Assembly: GCA_035574295.1 (NCBI GenBank)
Contig: DATLYX010000106.1
Span: forward strand, 1 to 64,000
DNA length: 64,000 nucleotides
Source of the DNA: PNAI01 sp035574295
Lineage (GTDB): Bacteria; Pseudomonadota; Alphaproteobacteria; Rhizobiales; Xanthobacteraceae
Direction: 5' to 3'
Below the pieces are notes generated by a model. The model was given only the letters and a program-made list of their open reading frames with translations, made no database searches and was not told the origin of the DNA. Position numbers and translations under genes: made by a program. Shown here in pieces: positions 50,853-59,358 of the stretch (positions are counted from its first letter, which is position 1; every line of letters starts with the position of its first letter).

Positions 50853-52676
50853 TCAGCGTATTGCCGGCTGCCGCCACCAAGTCTCGGGCAGGAAGCCATA
50901 GAGTGACGTCTTGCGCGGATGCTGCACGCCGCTCCACCGCGCCACCCACTGTTCGGGTGCATGGAACAGCGGCACGATGTAGAAGCCGGACATCAACACG
51001 CGGTCGAGCGCCCGCACGGCCGAGACGAAATCCTCGCGCTCCTTCGCCTCGAGCAGGGCCGCGATCATGGCGTCGATCGCCGGGCTTTTGACGCCCATGT
51101 AGTTTCGGCTTCCGTCCTGGTCCGCCGCGGCCGAGCCCCAATAGAACGCCTGCTCGTTGCCGGGCGAGAGCGACTGTTCCCAGCGATATTCGATCATGTC
51201 GAAATCGAAATTGATCTTGCGGTGTTCGAACTGCACCGCATCGACCATGCGGGTGATCGCGTTGATTCCCGCACGCTTGAGCTGGTTCGCATAGGCAAGC
51301 GCGAGCCGCTCCTGATCTCGGTTGGTGACCAGGATCTCGAACTGGAACAGGCTGCCGTCCTTGCGCGAACGCAGCTCCGTCCCGCGCAGCGTATAGCCGG
51401 CATCGTTGAGCAGAGCGAGCGCCCGCCGCAGCGTCGAGCGATCCCTGCCGGAGCCGTCGGTCACCGGCGGCGACCAACTGCCCTCCAGCACATCGGGCCG
51501 CACCGCGCCCGGATACCGCGCAAGCAGACTGCGCTCCCGCGCATCGGCGGGCCGTCCGCGCGCCGACAGCTCGGAACCCTCGAAATAGCTTGCGGTCCGC
51601 CGATAACGGCCGAAGTAGAGGTTTTGATTGACCCACTCGAAATCGAACAGCAATAGAAGCGCCTCACGCACACGAACATCCGCAAAGATCGGTCTCCGGG
51701 TATTGAACACAAGTCCCATCGGTCCCTTGGGCAGGCCGTTTGCAAATGTCTCCTTGAGGATGCGACCGTCGCGCACCGCCGGCACGTCGTACTGGGAGAC
51801 CCAGCGGCCCGGATCGAACTCAACCCGCACATCGTAGAGACCCTTCTTGAACGCCTCGAAATGCACGTTGGCATCGCGGAAGAAGTCGTAGCGAATCTCG
51901 TCAAAATTCCACAGCCCGCGATTGATCGGAAGATCGCGCCCCCAGTAGTTCGGGTTGCGCCTGAGCGTGATGCTGCGGCCTGGATCCACGGCGGCGATCA
52001 CGTAGGGACCGGTGCCGATCAGCGGTTCAAGCGTGGTATCTTCGAACGTCGCCGGGTTGGTCGCATGTTTGGGGATGATCGGCATCAGACCCAGAATCAG
52101 CGGCAACTCCCGATCATTCGCGCCGGTAAGATCAAACCGGACGCTGCGCGGCCCCACCACCTCGACCTTGGTTACCTTGGAGTAATAGGTGCGGTAGTTC
52201 GGCCGTCCCTTGTCGCGCAACAGCTCCCAGGAAAAGATGACGTCCTCGACCTTCACCGGTGTCCCGTCGGAAAACCGCCCTTGCGGGTTGAGCGTGAAGG
52301 TGACGTAACTCCGATCCGCATCGGTCTCGACCGACTCGGCCAAGAGCCCGTACAGCGTGAACGGCTCATCGTAGTTGCGTGCCAAGAGACTTTCGATCAC
52401 GTAGCCGCGGATCGATCCGAGCGTCAGTCCCTTGACGATCATGGGATTGAGGCTGTCGAAGGTGCCGATCACCCCTTGCACCAGGCGCCCCCCCTTTGGC
52501 GCATCCGGATTGACGTACCGCAAGGAACGGAAACCCGGTGGCAATGCAGGCTCCCCGTGCATCGCGATCCCATGCCGCGGCTGGGCCGCGGCGGACTCCC
52601 CCAAGACGGCCGATGCCGGAAACAGGGCGGCCCATAGGCATACGGCTGCCATGCAATGCCGAGGGGCGGTTCTCAT
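50853..52676 (-). CDS. YejA-like peptide-binding protein of an ABC transporter
   Basis: A 607-residue periplasmic solute-binding protein (family 5). A signal peptide (MAAVCLWAALFPASAVLGESAAAQ) is followed by LRYVNPDAPKGGRLVQGVIG, FSDGTPVKVEDVIFSWELL and the YejA-typical ANDRELPLILGLMPIIPKH, LIGTGPYVI, KGPMGLVFNTRRPIF and WGSAAADQDGSRNYMG. YejA binds oligopeptides or microcin C-like peptides. No yejBEF permease genes are in this window, so it is an orphan or the transporter lies elsewhere. The start ATG 52676 is preceded by a g-rich site. Confidence 0.88.
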   Translation of the reverse strand: MRTAPRHCMAAVCLWAALFPASAVLGESAAAQPRHGIAMHGEPALPPGFRSLRYVNPDAPKGGRLVQGVIGTFDSLNPMIVKGLTLGSIRGYVIESLLARNYDEPFTLYGLLAESVETDADRSYVTFTLNPQGRFSDGTPVKVEDVIFSWELLRDKGRPNYRTYYSKVTKVEVVGPRSVRFDLTGANDRELPLILGLMPIIPKHATNPATFEDTTLEPLIGTGPYVIAAVDPGRSITLRRNPNYWGRDLPINRGLWNFDEIRYDFFRDANVHFEAFKKGLYDVRVEFDPGRWVSQYDVPAVRDGRILKETFANGLPKGPMGLVFNTRRPIFADVRVREALLLLFDFEWVNQNLYFGRYRRTASYFEGSELSARGRPADARERSLLARYPGAVRPDVLEGSWSPPVTDGSGRDRSTLRRALALLNDAGYTLRGTELRSRKDGSLFQFEILVTNRDQERLALAYANQLKRAGINAITRMVDAVQFEHRKINFDFDMIEYRWEQSLSPGNEQAFYWGSAAADQDGSRNYMGVKSPAIDAMIAALLEAKEREDFVSAVRALDRVLMSGFYIVPLFHAPEQWVARWSGVQHPRKTSLYGFLPETWWRQPAIR

Positions 52677-52957
52677 GTCCCCGTGACCGTCTGCGACGAA
52701 TCCACGCATAATCTGCATCCGCCATGTATCATACTCGGATGAGCTCGCTTTGCCTCGCCTCGGGATGGCGGGGTTCCCACAGCGGAACGGTTGGGCGGCG
52801 CTTCCCGGAGAGTCCCAGCAAGGCTTTGATCGGGAATCGGAATTCGGCTATTCAGTGTTCGATTGCGCGTCATGCTGTTGCCTTGATTGGTATCGACACA
52901 GGCGGCGGATGCCCAGGGCGCGCCAGATGCGGTGCCGACCGGGAATGAGGAAACACG

Positions 52958-53776
52958 ATGCTTCAGCTTGACAGAACAGCACGAGCGCGAATTTGGGGTC
53001 GCAGGTGCGCCGCCGTCCTGGCCGCTGCGATGATCTCCGCCGTCGCATTGCCGGACGCGACGGCGCAAACGGCTCCCGGAACGCCCCCTGGCAAACAGCC
53101 GGCCACCCAACAGAAGAAGCCGCCGCCCAAGCCGGCGCAGCAGACGCAGCCGCCGACCGCACCGCAGCAGCAACAGGCGGCGCAACAGCAGCAGCTTCCG
53201 CTGCTCGTGCCTCCATTGGTCTATCGGCGTTGGACCAAGGTCTGCCCGCCCAAGGAGGCGGCCGCAGCCGCTCCTCCCGGCACCAAGCAGCCTTGCTTCA
53301 TCTTCATGGAGGGCCGCGACGATGGCGGAATGCTTGTGGTCCGCGGCACGATCATGGAGGTCGAAGGCGAACCGAAGAAGACTCTGATCGTGTCGTTTCT
53401 CTACGGCGTCGATCTGTTGCGCGGCACCCGAATCGTCGTTGACCAGGGCCCGCTCGACGCCACCGCGCCCTATATCGTGTGCGTGCCGCCGAACGCGCCC
53501 CCGCCGTTTTTCGGCTGCGTCTCGCAATACGAGATCACCAACGAAATGATCAACGGCATGAAGAAGGGCAAGTTCCTGACCCTACAAACCGTCTTCAACG
53601 CCCAGACTCTGAGCCCACAACTGCCACTTGCTGATTTTGCCAAGGCCTATGACGGACCGCCCACAGATCTGAAGGCGGAGGCCGAGGCTGAATTGAAGCT
53701 GCAGGAAGAACTGCGCAAGCGCGCCAAGCAAAAGGAAGAAGAGCTCGCCAAGAAGAGCGGGGCGGCACCGCGGTAA
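52958..53776 (+). CDS. IalB-family (invasion-associated locus B) secreted protein
   Basis: A 272-residue exported protein. A signal peptide (AAVLAAAMISAVALPDATAQ) is followed by a Pro/Gln-rich linker (38-80) and the IalB domain with WTKVCPP, PCFIFMEGRDD, IVVDQGPLD, VCVPPNAPPPFFGC and FNAQTLSPQLPLADFAKAYDGPP, holding conserved cysteines. The C-terminus is a charged helix (KAEAEAELKLQEELRKRAK). In Bartonella IalB aids erythrocyte invasion; in free-living relatives the role is unknown. gaggaa precedes the ATG. It is divergent from the YejA-like gene. Confidence 0.88.
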   Translation: MLQLDRTARARIWGRRCAAVLAAAMISAVALPDATAQTAPGTPPGKQPATQQKKPPPKPAQQTQPPTAPQQQQAAQQQQLPLLVPPLVYRRWTKVCPPKEAAAAAPPGTKQPCFIFMEGRDDGGMLVVRGTIMEVEGEPKKTLIVSFLYGVDLLRGTRIVVDQGPLDATAPYIVCVPPNAPPPFFGCVSQYEITNEMINGMKKGKFLTLQTVFNAQTLSPQLPLADFAKAYDGPPTDLKAEAEAELKLQEELRKRAKQKEEELAKKSGAAPR

Positions 53777-53825
53777 CGCCCAACATCTGCACCAACGCAG
53801 CCCAGCGGCATCCCGGCAAGTGCAG

Positions 53826-54158
53826 TCAATTCAGGACTGTGCTGCGCGGCCGATAGTGTCCATCCGCATCCAACTCGAACATCGCCGCCACTTGCGGATG
53901 TCGCACCGGCTCGCCGGACGTATCCGGCAACAGATTTTGCTCCGAGACATACGCGACGTATTCGGTCTCTGCGTTCTCGGCAAACAGATGATAGAACGGC
54001 TGGTCCTTGTGCGGCCGGATTTCCGCAGGGATCGAGAGCCACCATTCCTCGGTGTTGTTGAACACCGGGTCGATGTCGAAGATCACGCCGCGGAACGGAA
54101 ACAGCCGGTGGCGCACCACCTCGCCGATCTTGAACTTTGCCGTTCGCATCTTGCCCAT
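53826..54158 (-). CDS. hspQ: Heat shock protein HspQ
   Basis: A 110-residue protein with the HspQ/YccV signature: AKFKIGEVVRHRLFPFRGVIFDIDP, NTEEWWLSIP, DQPFYHLFAEN and EYVAYVSEQNLLPD. In enterobacteria it binds hemimethylated DNA and influences Lon-dependent degradation. The start is ATG 54158; a second ATG three codons later is possible. It is convergent with the IalB gene. Confidence 0.93.
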   Translation of the reverse strand: MGKMRTAKFKIGEVVRHRLFPFRGVIFDIDPVFNNTEEWWLSIPAEIRPHKDQPFYHLFAENAETEYVAYVSEQNLLPDTSGEPVRHPQVAAMFELDADGHYRPRSTVLN

Positions 54159-54348
54159 ATTTCAAGTTTAACCGCGGACGATTTCAAATCGCAAGCAAGT
54201 ATTGGCCGTTAACCGACGTGGCAAAGGATGGCCGCGGCCTGATTACAGCAACAACATGGGTTGCAACTCTTGGCGATTTGCCCCTGACGGGGTTCGGAGA
54301 ACTGTCAAAGTCCCTTACGCCGGCCGGTGCCGGGCAGTAACCGCCAGT

Positions 54349-54690
54349 CTAGTTGCAGAATAAGCTGATATTGCTGTTGGCCTCGGCCATCGTCTTGTTC
54401 AGGTTCGTGGTCAGATTTGTTCTCTGCTCTTCGGTCAGACACTTGGCGTCGATCAGGCGCGTCAAGGCCACGATGTGGTCGCGCAGGGTCTGCGACGCCG
54501 CACACGCCGCCTGACTGTGCCGCGGGATCTGCGGCAAGTTCAGGATCGGCGCGGCCTCACGATGCATTGCGCCCTTGAGCGCCGCAGTCTTGGCGATCGC
54601 CGCCTGCAGGTCTGCGCACGCATCCGCATAGGCCGGCGACACCAGTGTGGCCAGCAGGCAGAGGCCCAGCACATATCGAGTTCTCGCCAT
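54349..54690 (-). CDS. Small secreted helical protein
   Basis: A 113-residue protein of unknown function with a signal peptide (VLGLCLLATLVSPAYA). The mature part is mostly helical and holds four cysteines (DACADL, QAACAAS, DAKCLTEEQ and the near-terminal SLFCN), enough for two disulfides. It precedes the hspQ gene on the same strand with a 190-base gap. No family recognised. Confidence 0.72.
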   Translation of the reverse strand: MARTRYVLGLCLLATLVSPAYADACADLQAAIAKTAALKGAMHREAAPILNLPQIPRHSQAACAASQTLRDHIVALTRLIDAKCLTEEQRTNLTTNLNKTMAEANSNISLFCN

Positions 54691-54728
54691 TTACGCGCCC
54701 CGAGAACCCACCCGCATCTTGCTTCTAA

Positions 54729-55769
54729 TTACAGTCGATAGCGGGCCCTCATGTCCAGATCTTTGGCTGCGACGAGCCGAGCCAGATCGATCAAAACCTT
54801 TGCCTGTTTCCATGTTGCATCATCCTGCATCTTGCCGTCCACCATGGCGGCACCGCTGCCGGTCGGCATGGCGGCCACGATTCTCTGCGCGGCTTCGACC
54901 TCGGCCGGATCGGGCGAGAACACCCGCTTGGCGATGCCGATCTGCGACGGATGCAGGGTCCATGCGCCGACGCAACCCAGAATGTAGGCGTTGCGGAATT
55001 GCGCCTCGCACCCCGCGGGATCGGAAAAATCGCCGAACGGGCCGTAGAACGGTTTGATCCCGGCGCTCGCGCAGGCATCGACCATGCGCGCGAGCGTATA
55101 GTGCCACAAATCTTGCTGCGTGCGGCTGCGTTCCCGGCCCTCGACAGCATCGCCAAGCACCGCGTAGTTGGGATGCCCGCCGCCGACCCGGGTAGTCTTC
55201 ATGCCGCGGGAGGCCGCCAGATCCGCGGGTCCGAGGCTGATGCCATGCATACGAGGGGAGGCGGCCGCAATGGCCTCCACGTTGCTCACCCCGCGCGCGG
55301 TTTCCAAAATCGCGTGAATCAAGATCGGCTTCTTGAGGCCATATTTGGCCTCCAGTTGCGCGAGAAGCTGATCCAGGTAGTGGATATCCCAGGGTCCTTC
55401 CGCCTTGGGCAGCATGAGCACATCGAGCTTGTCGCCCACCGCGCCGACGACCTGAACAATATCGTCGAACGCCCAGGGTGAGCCGAGCGCATTGATGCGC
55501 ACCCATAATCCTGTTGCGCCGAAATCCACCGGCTTTGCCATTGCAATGAATCCGGCACGGGCTGCATCCTTGGCATCGATCGGAATTCCGTCTTCGAGGT
55601 TTCCCAGGATGACATCGACCTCGCGCACAAGGTCCGGCACTCTCGCGGTGATCTTTTCAAGGTGCGGCGGAATGAAGTGGATCATACGCTCGAGCCGCAC
55701 CGGCAACTCGCGCAGCGGCTCAGGCGCGCCGATGGCAAGCGGTCGATAGAATTCGCGCGGGTGTTTCAC
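54729..55769 (-). CDS. HpcH/HpaI aldolase / CitE-like lyase
   Basis: A 346-residue Mg-dependent lyase of the malyl-CoA/citrate-lyase-beta superfamily, which cleaves or forms C-C bonds in 3-hydroxy acyl-CoA or related acids. Seen: the DVILGNLEDGIP metal/CoA region, FDDIVQVVGAV, MLPKAEGPWDIHYLD, HAILETARGVSNVEAIAAAS and SLGPADLAAS. The exact substrate (malyl-CoA, citramalyl-CoA, other) is not resolved. The start is GTG 55769 with gaggag six bases upstream. UbiH-like gene follows upstream on the same strand. Confidence 0.88.
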   Translation of the reverse strand: MKHPREFYRPLAIGAPEPLRELPVRLERMIHFIPPHLEKITARVPDLVREVDVILGNLEDGIPIDAKDAARAGFIAMAKPVDFGATGLWVRINALGSPWAFDDIVQVVGAVGDKLDVLMLPKAEGPWDIHYLDQLLAQLEAKYGLKKPILIHAILETARGVSNVEAIAAASPRMHGISLGPADLAASRGMKTTRVGGGHPNYAVLGDAVEGRERSRTQQDLWHYTLARMVDACASAGIKPFYGPFGDFSDPAGCEAQFRNAYILGCVGAWTLHPSQIGIAKRVFSPDPAEVEAAQRIVAAMPTGSGAAMVDGKMQDDATWKQAKVLIDLARLVAAKDLDMRARYRL

Positions 55770-55789
55770 GTCTGCTCCTCGTCACCGGC

Positions 55790-56998
55790 TTACAGCCGCT
55801 CTCCCCGCATCAGCCTCGGTTGGAATGCGGCCGGCTGAATGCCCTCCCGCATCAGCGCGCGCCGCAGCGGACCGACCCGGTCGATCAAATAGAGGCCGAT
55901 GCCGCGCGCTCCCTGCAGCGGCAAAAAATCGGAAAGCAGCGTTCGGTTCAACACATCGATGGCAAACGACCGGCTCCCCACGTCGGCGCGACGTGCTGCG
56001 TCATAACGCTGCAAAAGCTCCATTCCGCCGAGATCGGCGCCGGCGCGCTGCGCGGCAACCACGAGCTCGGCAATGGTGGCTGCATCGCGCAGCCCGAGGT
56101 TGAGACCCTGTGCCCCGATCGGCGGAACGAGGTGCGCAGCTTCGCCGATCAACGCCACACGGTTGCGGGCGAATTGCCGGGCCGTCGCGGCCGCGAGCGG
56201 AAAAAAGCTGCGTCCGTCCTCGATCTCGAACCGGCCAAGGATGGAGTGAGCCTTCCGCTCGGCGTCTTCCGCAAGGCTGACATCGTCCAACTCGGAAAGT
56301 CGCGCCGCAGCAGCGCCGTCCAATACCCAGACCACGCTCGAGCGGTTTCCGGGCAGCGGCACGAGCGTGAACGGACCGGTTGCGCGGTGGAACTCCGTGG
56401 ACGTATCGCCGTGCGGCCGCGTGTGCCGCACCGTGAAGGTGAGGGCGGCCTGCGGATATTTGCGCTCATGCACATCGATACCGGCAGCGGCACGGCAGAG
56501 CGACCGCCTGCCATCGGCACCGACGGCAAGCGAAGCTGAAACAGCGCCGCCATCACAGTCGATATCCACGCGCCGCACGCCGATCCTGACCTCTCGTGCG
56601 TCCCCTTCGATGCGAAGCAGCGCCGGCAGCTCCCGGGCCCGCGCCTCAAGCGCCGCGACGAGATGCCGGTTCTCGATGCAGTGCCCGAACGCTTCGAGCC
56701 CGATCTCGGATGCATCGAATTTGACTTCCGGCGCCCGGATCAGCCGGTCCGTATCGTCGATGATGCGCAAGCGGCGCAGCGGCGCGGCGTGCGCCCGGCA
56801 TGCGGCCCAGGCATCGAGGGCTTCGAGCGCGGCGACCGAGCCCGCGAGCAGAGCTGTGCTCCGGTGATCCTCCGCCGCACGTCGGCCGACCAGTGCAGTT
56901 GCAACCTTGGCGGATGCCAAGGCTATGGCCGCGGTAAGCCCGGCGAGACCCGCGCCCACCACCGCCACGTCCACGTGGGTATGTCCATTGACAGCCAT
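55790..56998 (-). CDS. UbiH/UbiF/Coq6-family FAD-dependent hydroxylase
   Basis: A 402-residue flavin monooxygenase of ubiquinone synthesis type. The FAD-binding GAGLAG (residues 15-20) sits in VDVAVVGAGLAGLTAAIALA, the second motif is VGADGRRSLCR, and the third reads GEAAHLVPPIGAQGLNLGLRDA (Glu where Asp is usual). Which ring position is hydroxylated cannot be told. The start ATG 56998 gives a family-like N-terminus; a longer frame begins at 57055. It is divergent from the DUF2182 gene. Confidence 0.9.
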   Translation of the reverse strand: MAVNGHTHVDVAVVGAGLAGLTAAIALASAKVATALVGRRAAEDHRSTALLAGSVAALEALDAWAACRAHAAPLRRLRIIDDTDRLIRAPEVKFDASEIGLEAFGHCIENRHLVAALEARARELPALLRIEGDAREVRIGVRRVDIDCDGGAVSASLAVGADGRRSLCRAAAGIDVHERKYPQAALTFTVRHTRPHGDTSTEFHRATGPFTLVPLPGNRSSVVWVLDGAAAARLSELDDVSLAEDAERKAHSILGRFEIEDGRSFFPLAAATARQFARNRVALIGEAAHLVPPIGAQGLNLGLRDAATIAELVVAAQRAGADLGGMELLQRYDAARRADVGSRSFAIDVLNRTLLSDFLPLQGARGIGLYLIDRVGPLRRALMREGIQPAAFQPRLMRGERL

Positions 56999-57109
56999 CG
57001 GAGCAAAATTTAGGCCCAACGCCGCGCCAGGACGATGCGGGCTCGGCGCCGGCAACCATGTTGAGCGAGCCCGATTTCGTCCATGCGATCAATGCGCTAT
57101 CTGTAGGAT

Positions 57110-57925
57110 GTGAACGACATCGTCAACCAGCGGGCCTTTCCTCATTTGACCGGGCTGCAATCCCGCGCGGCCCGCCTCGCTGCCCGCCCAAAGCCTCTGG
57201 CCGTCGTCAGCATCGTGTCCCTGGTCGCACTCGGCTGGCTCGCCTGCGGCCTGATGTCGGCCAACCCCATCGATCTATGGGCCGCGCTCTGCCGACCTGC
57301 AACGGCCTTTTCTTGGAGCGGGGCGTACGCGGCCGCGCTCTTCGGCATGTGGGCCGCCATGGCCTTGGCCATGATGCTGCCGACCGCAAGCCCCATGATC
57401 CTCACCTACGCCGAGCTTGCCGACACTGCCGGCCGCGTCGGCGAGTACGTGGTCTCGCCGCTCATCCTCATCGCCGGCTATGTGGCGGTGTGGCTTGCCT
57501 TCGCTGTCCTGGCCACAGGCGCGCAAATGCTTTGGGGCGGCTGGATCCTGCGCCAAACCGGAACCGTCCCGCCCGGTCTTGCGGGCGCGTTGATTATCGC
57601 GGGGGGCGCGTATCAATTTTCCTCGCTCAAGCACGCCTGCCTGCATCGCTGTCAGCGGCCGTTTCCGTTCTTCTTCGCCAATTGGACCGACAGGGCGTCC
57701 GGCGTATTCAAGCTCGGCTTGCGCCAAGGATTGTATTGCCTCGGCTGCTGCTGGGTGCTCATGCTGGTGATGTTCGCCATCGGCATTATGAACGTCGTTT
57801 GGATGGCCGTGCTCGGCGCGCTCATGACCATTGAGAAGATGACGACGACCGGCCGCGTCGCCCGTGCGCTCGGCGTTTGCCTCATGGCGGCCGGCGCCGT
57901 CCTGGCTGGCTCGGAGTTGCTCTGA
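57110..57925 (+). CDS. DUF2182 membrane protein
   Basis: A 271-residue protein with about seven membrane helices. Landmarks of DUF2182 are WAAMALAMMLPTASPMIL, AGGAYQFSSLKHACLHRCQ and GLRQGLYCLGCCWVLMLVMF; the conserved Met, Cys and His residues suggest metal or redox chemistry, but the function is unknown. Start GTG 57110. Its stop overlaps the start of the DUF1326 gene, its usual partner. Confidence 0.9.
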   Translation: MNDIVNQRAFPHLTGLQSRAARLAARPKPLAVVSIVSLVALGWLACGLMSANPIDLWAALCRPATAFSWSGAYAAALFGMWAAMALAMMLPTASPMILTYAELADTAGRVGEYVVSPLILIAGYVAVWLAFAVLATGAQMLWGGWILRQTGTVPPGLAGALIIAGGAYQFSSLKHACLHRCQRPFPFFFANWTDRASGVFKLGLRQGLYCLGCCWVLMLVMFAIGIMNVVWMAVLGALMTIEKMTTTGRVARALGVCLMAAGAVLAGSELL

Positions 57926-58566
57926 TGCCCTCGCGCTGGGACATCGAAGTCCGCGCCGCCGAACCCTGGTCGATCAAGGGCGAGCTGGCGCTGTCCTGCA
58001 ATTGCACGGTCTTCTGTCCATGCGTGCTGTCGCTCGGCCAGCACGAGCCGACCGAGGGCTATTGTCAGACCTGGGCCGCGGTCCGCATCGACCAGGGTCA
58101 TTTCGGCAAGGTCGATCTTTCCGGTATCAAGTACGGTTTCATGGCGGACATTCCCGGCCCGCTCGCGCGCGGCAACTGGACCATGGCGCTGTTCGTGGAC
58201 GAGCAGGCTTCGGCGCAGGCGGTGAAGGCGCTCACCTGGATCATGACCGGCCGCGCCGGCGGCTCGACCGCGCTCTTGAAAATCTTGGGCGGCAGCTTCC
58301 TCGGCCTGCGCCAGGTCCCCATCACCTACGAGATTGCCGGCGAGACCCGCCTCATCAAGATCGAAAAGATCGTCGATGGCGCCATCACGCCGATCAAAGG
58401 CAAAGGGCAGGGGAACGTGGTGATCCGCAACAGCGAGTATTGGATCGCACCCGACGTCACGGTTGCGCGCGCGGAACGCTCCCGCTTCCGTCTGTTCGGC
58501 CGCAATTGGAACTTCGCCGGCCGCTCCGCCGAAATTTGCCAGATCGATTGGGGCAATCGGAAATAG
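57925..58566 (+). CDS. DUF1326 protein with CxCx3CxC motif
   Basis: A 213-residue cytoplasmic protein. It begins with the cysteine motif SCNCTVFCPC (Cys25, Cys27, Cys31, Cys33), a possible metal site, and has KYGFMADIPGPLARGNW and GGSTALLKILGGSF blocks of DUF1326. The ATG at 57925 overlaps the DUF2182 stop (TGATG), so the pair is translationally coupled, as in many genomes. Function unknown. Confidence 0.9.
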   Translation: MPSRWDIEVRAAEPWSIKGELALSCNCTVFCPCVLSLGQHEPTEGYCQTWAAVRIDQGHFGKVDLSGIKYGFMADIPGPLARGNWTMALFVDEQASAQAVKALTWIMTGRAGGSTALLKILGGSFLGLRQVPITYEIAGETRLIKIEKIVDGAITPIKGKGQGNVVIRNSEYWIAPDVTVARAERSRFRLFGRNWNFAGRSAEICQIDWGNRK

Positions 58567-58605
58567 CGGCGCACGGCTCGCGCCGCCCGTCTGAGGAACA
58601 GCCGC

Positions 58606-59280
58606 GTGCGCGCCTTGGCTTTCTCTGTTCACATTCTGACCGCCTGCGGCGCCGCGCTGGCACTGATCGCGCTGATTGCGGCCGCGCGCGGCGATTGGGC
58701 GGCGATGTTTCTTGCCCTTGGCCTTGCCCTGATCGTGGATGCAGTGGACGGCCCGCTGGCGCGCCGACTCAATGTGGCCCACAGGCTGCCCCGCTGGTCC
58801 GGCGAAACCCTCGATCTGGTGGTGGACTTTGCGACCTATGTCTTTGTGCCCGCCTATGCCATCGCCGTCAGCGGGCTGATACCCGCCGATTTTGCCGTAC
58901 TCGTGGGCGCGGTCATCGCGATCGCCGGCGCCCTCTATTTTGCCGACCGCGAGATGAAGACCCCGGACAACTATTTCCGCGGTTTTCCCGGTGTGTGGAA
59001 CCTTGTCGCCTTCTATCTTCTGCTGTTGCAGCCAGCGCAATGGATCGCCCTTGCCATAATTGCTTTGTTCGTGATCCTCACTTTCCTGCCGATCCGCTTC
59101 GTGCATCCGTTCCGCGTGGCATTCATGCGACCGCTCACGCTGGCGCTGTTGGTCCTGTGGGCCGCTCTCGCGCTGCTCGCGGTGCTCGATGGGCTCAAAC
59201 CCACGTGGTGGGTGACCGCCGCACTGTGCGCGATCGGCGTCTATTTTCTAACGGTGGGTTGCATTCCGCAGCGCCGCTAG
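58606..59280 (+). CDS. pcs: Phosphatidylcholine synthase
   Basis: Condenses choline with CDP-diacylglycerol to phosphatidylcholine in the inner membrane, the pathway typical of host-associated alphaproteobacteria. The 224-residue protein has about seven helices and the Pcs version of the CDP-alcohol motif: DGxxAR, 12 residues, GxxxDxxxD (Asp48, Gly49, Ala52, Arg53, Gly66, Asp70, Asp74), with the longer spacer that marks Pcs. DNYFRGFPGVWNLVAFYL is also typical. Start GTG 58606 follows gagga by nine bases. Confidence 0.93.
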   Translation: MRALAFSVHILTACGAALALIALIAAARGDWAAMFLALGLALIVDAVDGPLARRLNVAHRLPRWSGETLDLVVDFATYVFVPAYAIAVSGLIPADFAVLVGAVIAIAGALYFADREMKTPDNYFRGFPGVWNLVAFYLLLLQPAQWIALAIIALFVILTFLPIRFVHPFRVAFMRPLTLALLVLWAALALLAVLDGLKPTWWVTAALCAIGVYFLTVGCIPQRR

Positions 59281-59358
59281 TCGCTCTTGCCTCCGCTGTT
59301 GTCCTCCCTATGATCGCCCAACGACGGCGGACGTCCTCAGGAAAAGCGGGAGAGTGCA

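Noticed and set aside
50839..51636. N-terminal 266-codon extension of the AMP-binding gene
   Set aside because: It overlaps the C-terminal part of the YejA-like gene in another frame and is Arg/Gly-rich; GTG 50838 is the sensible start.
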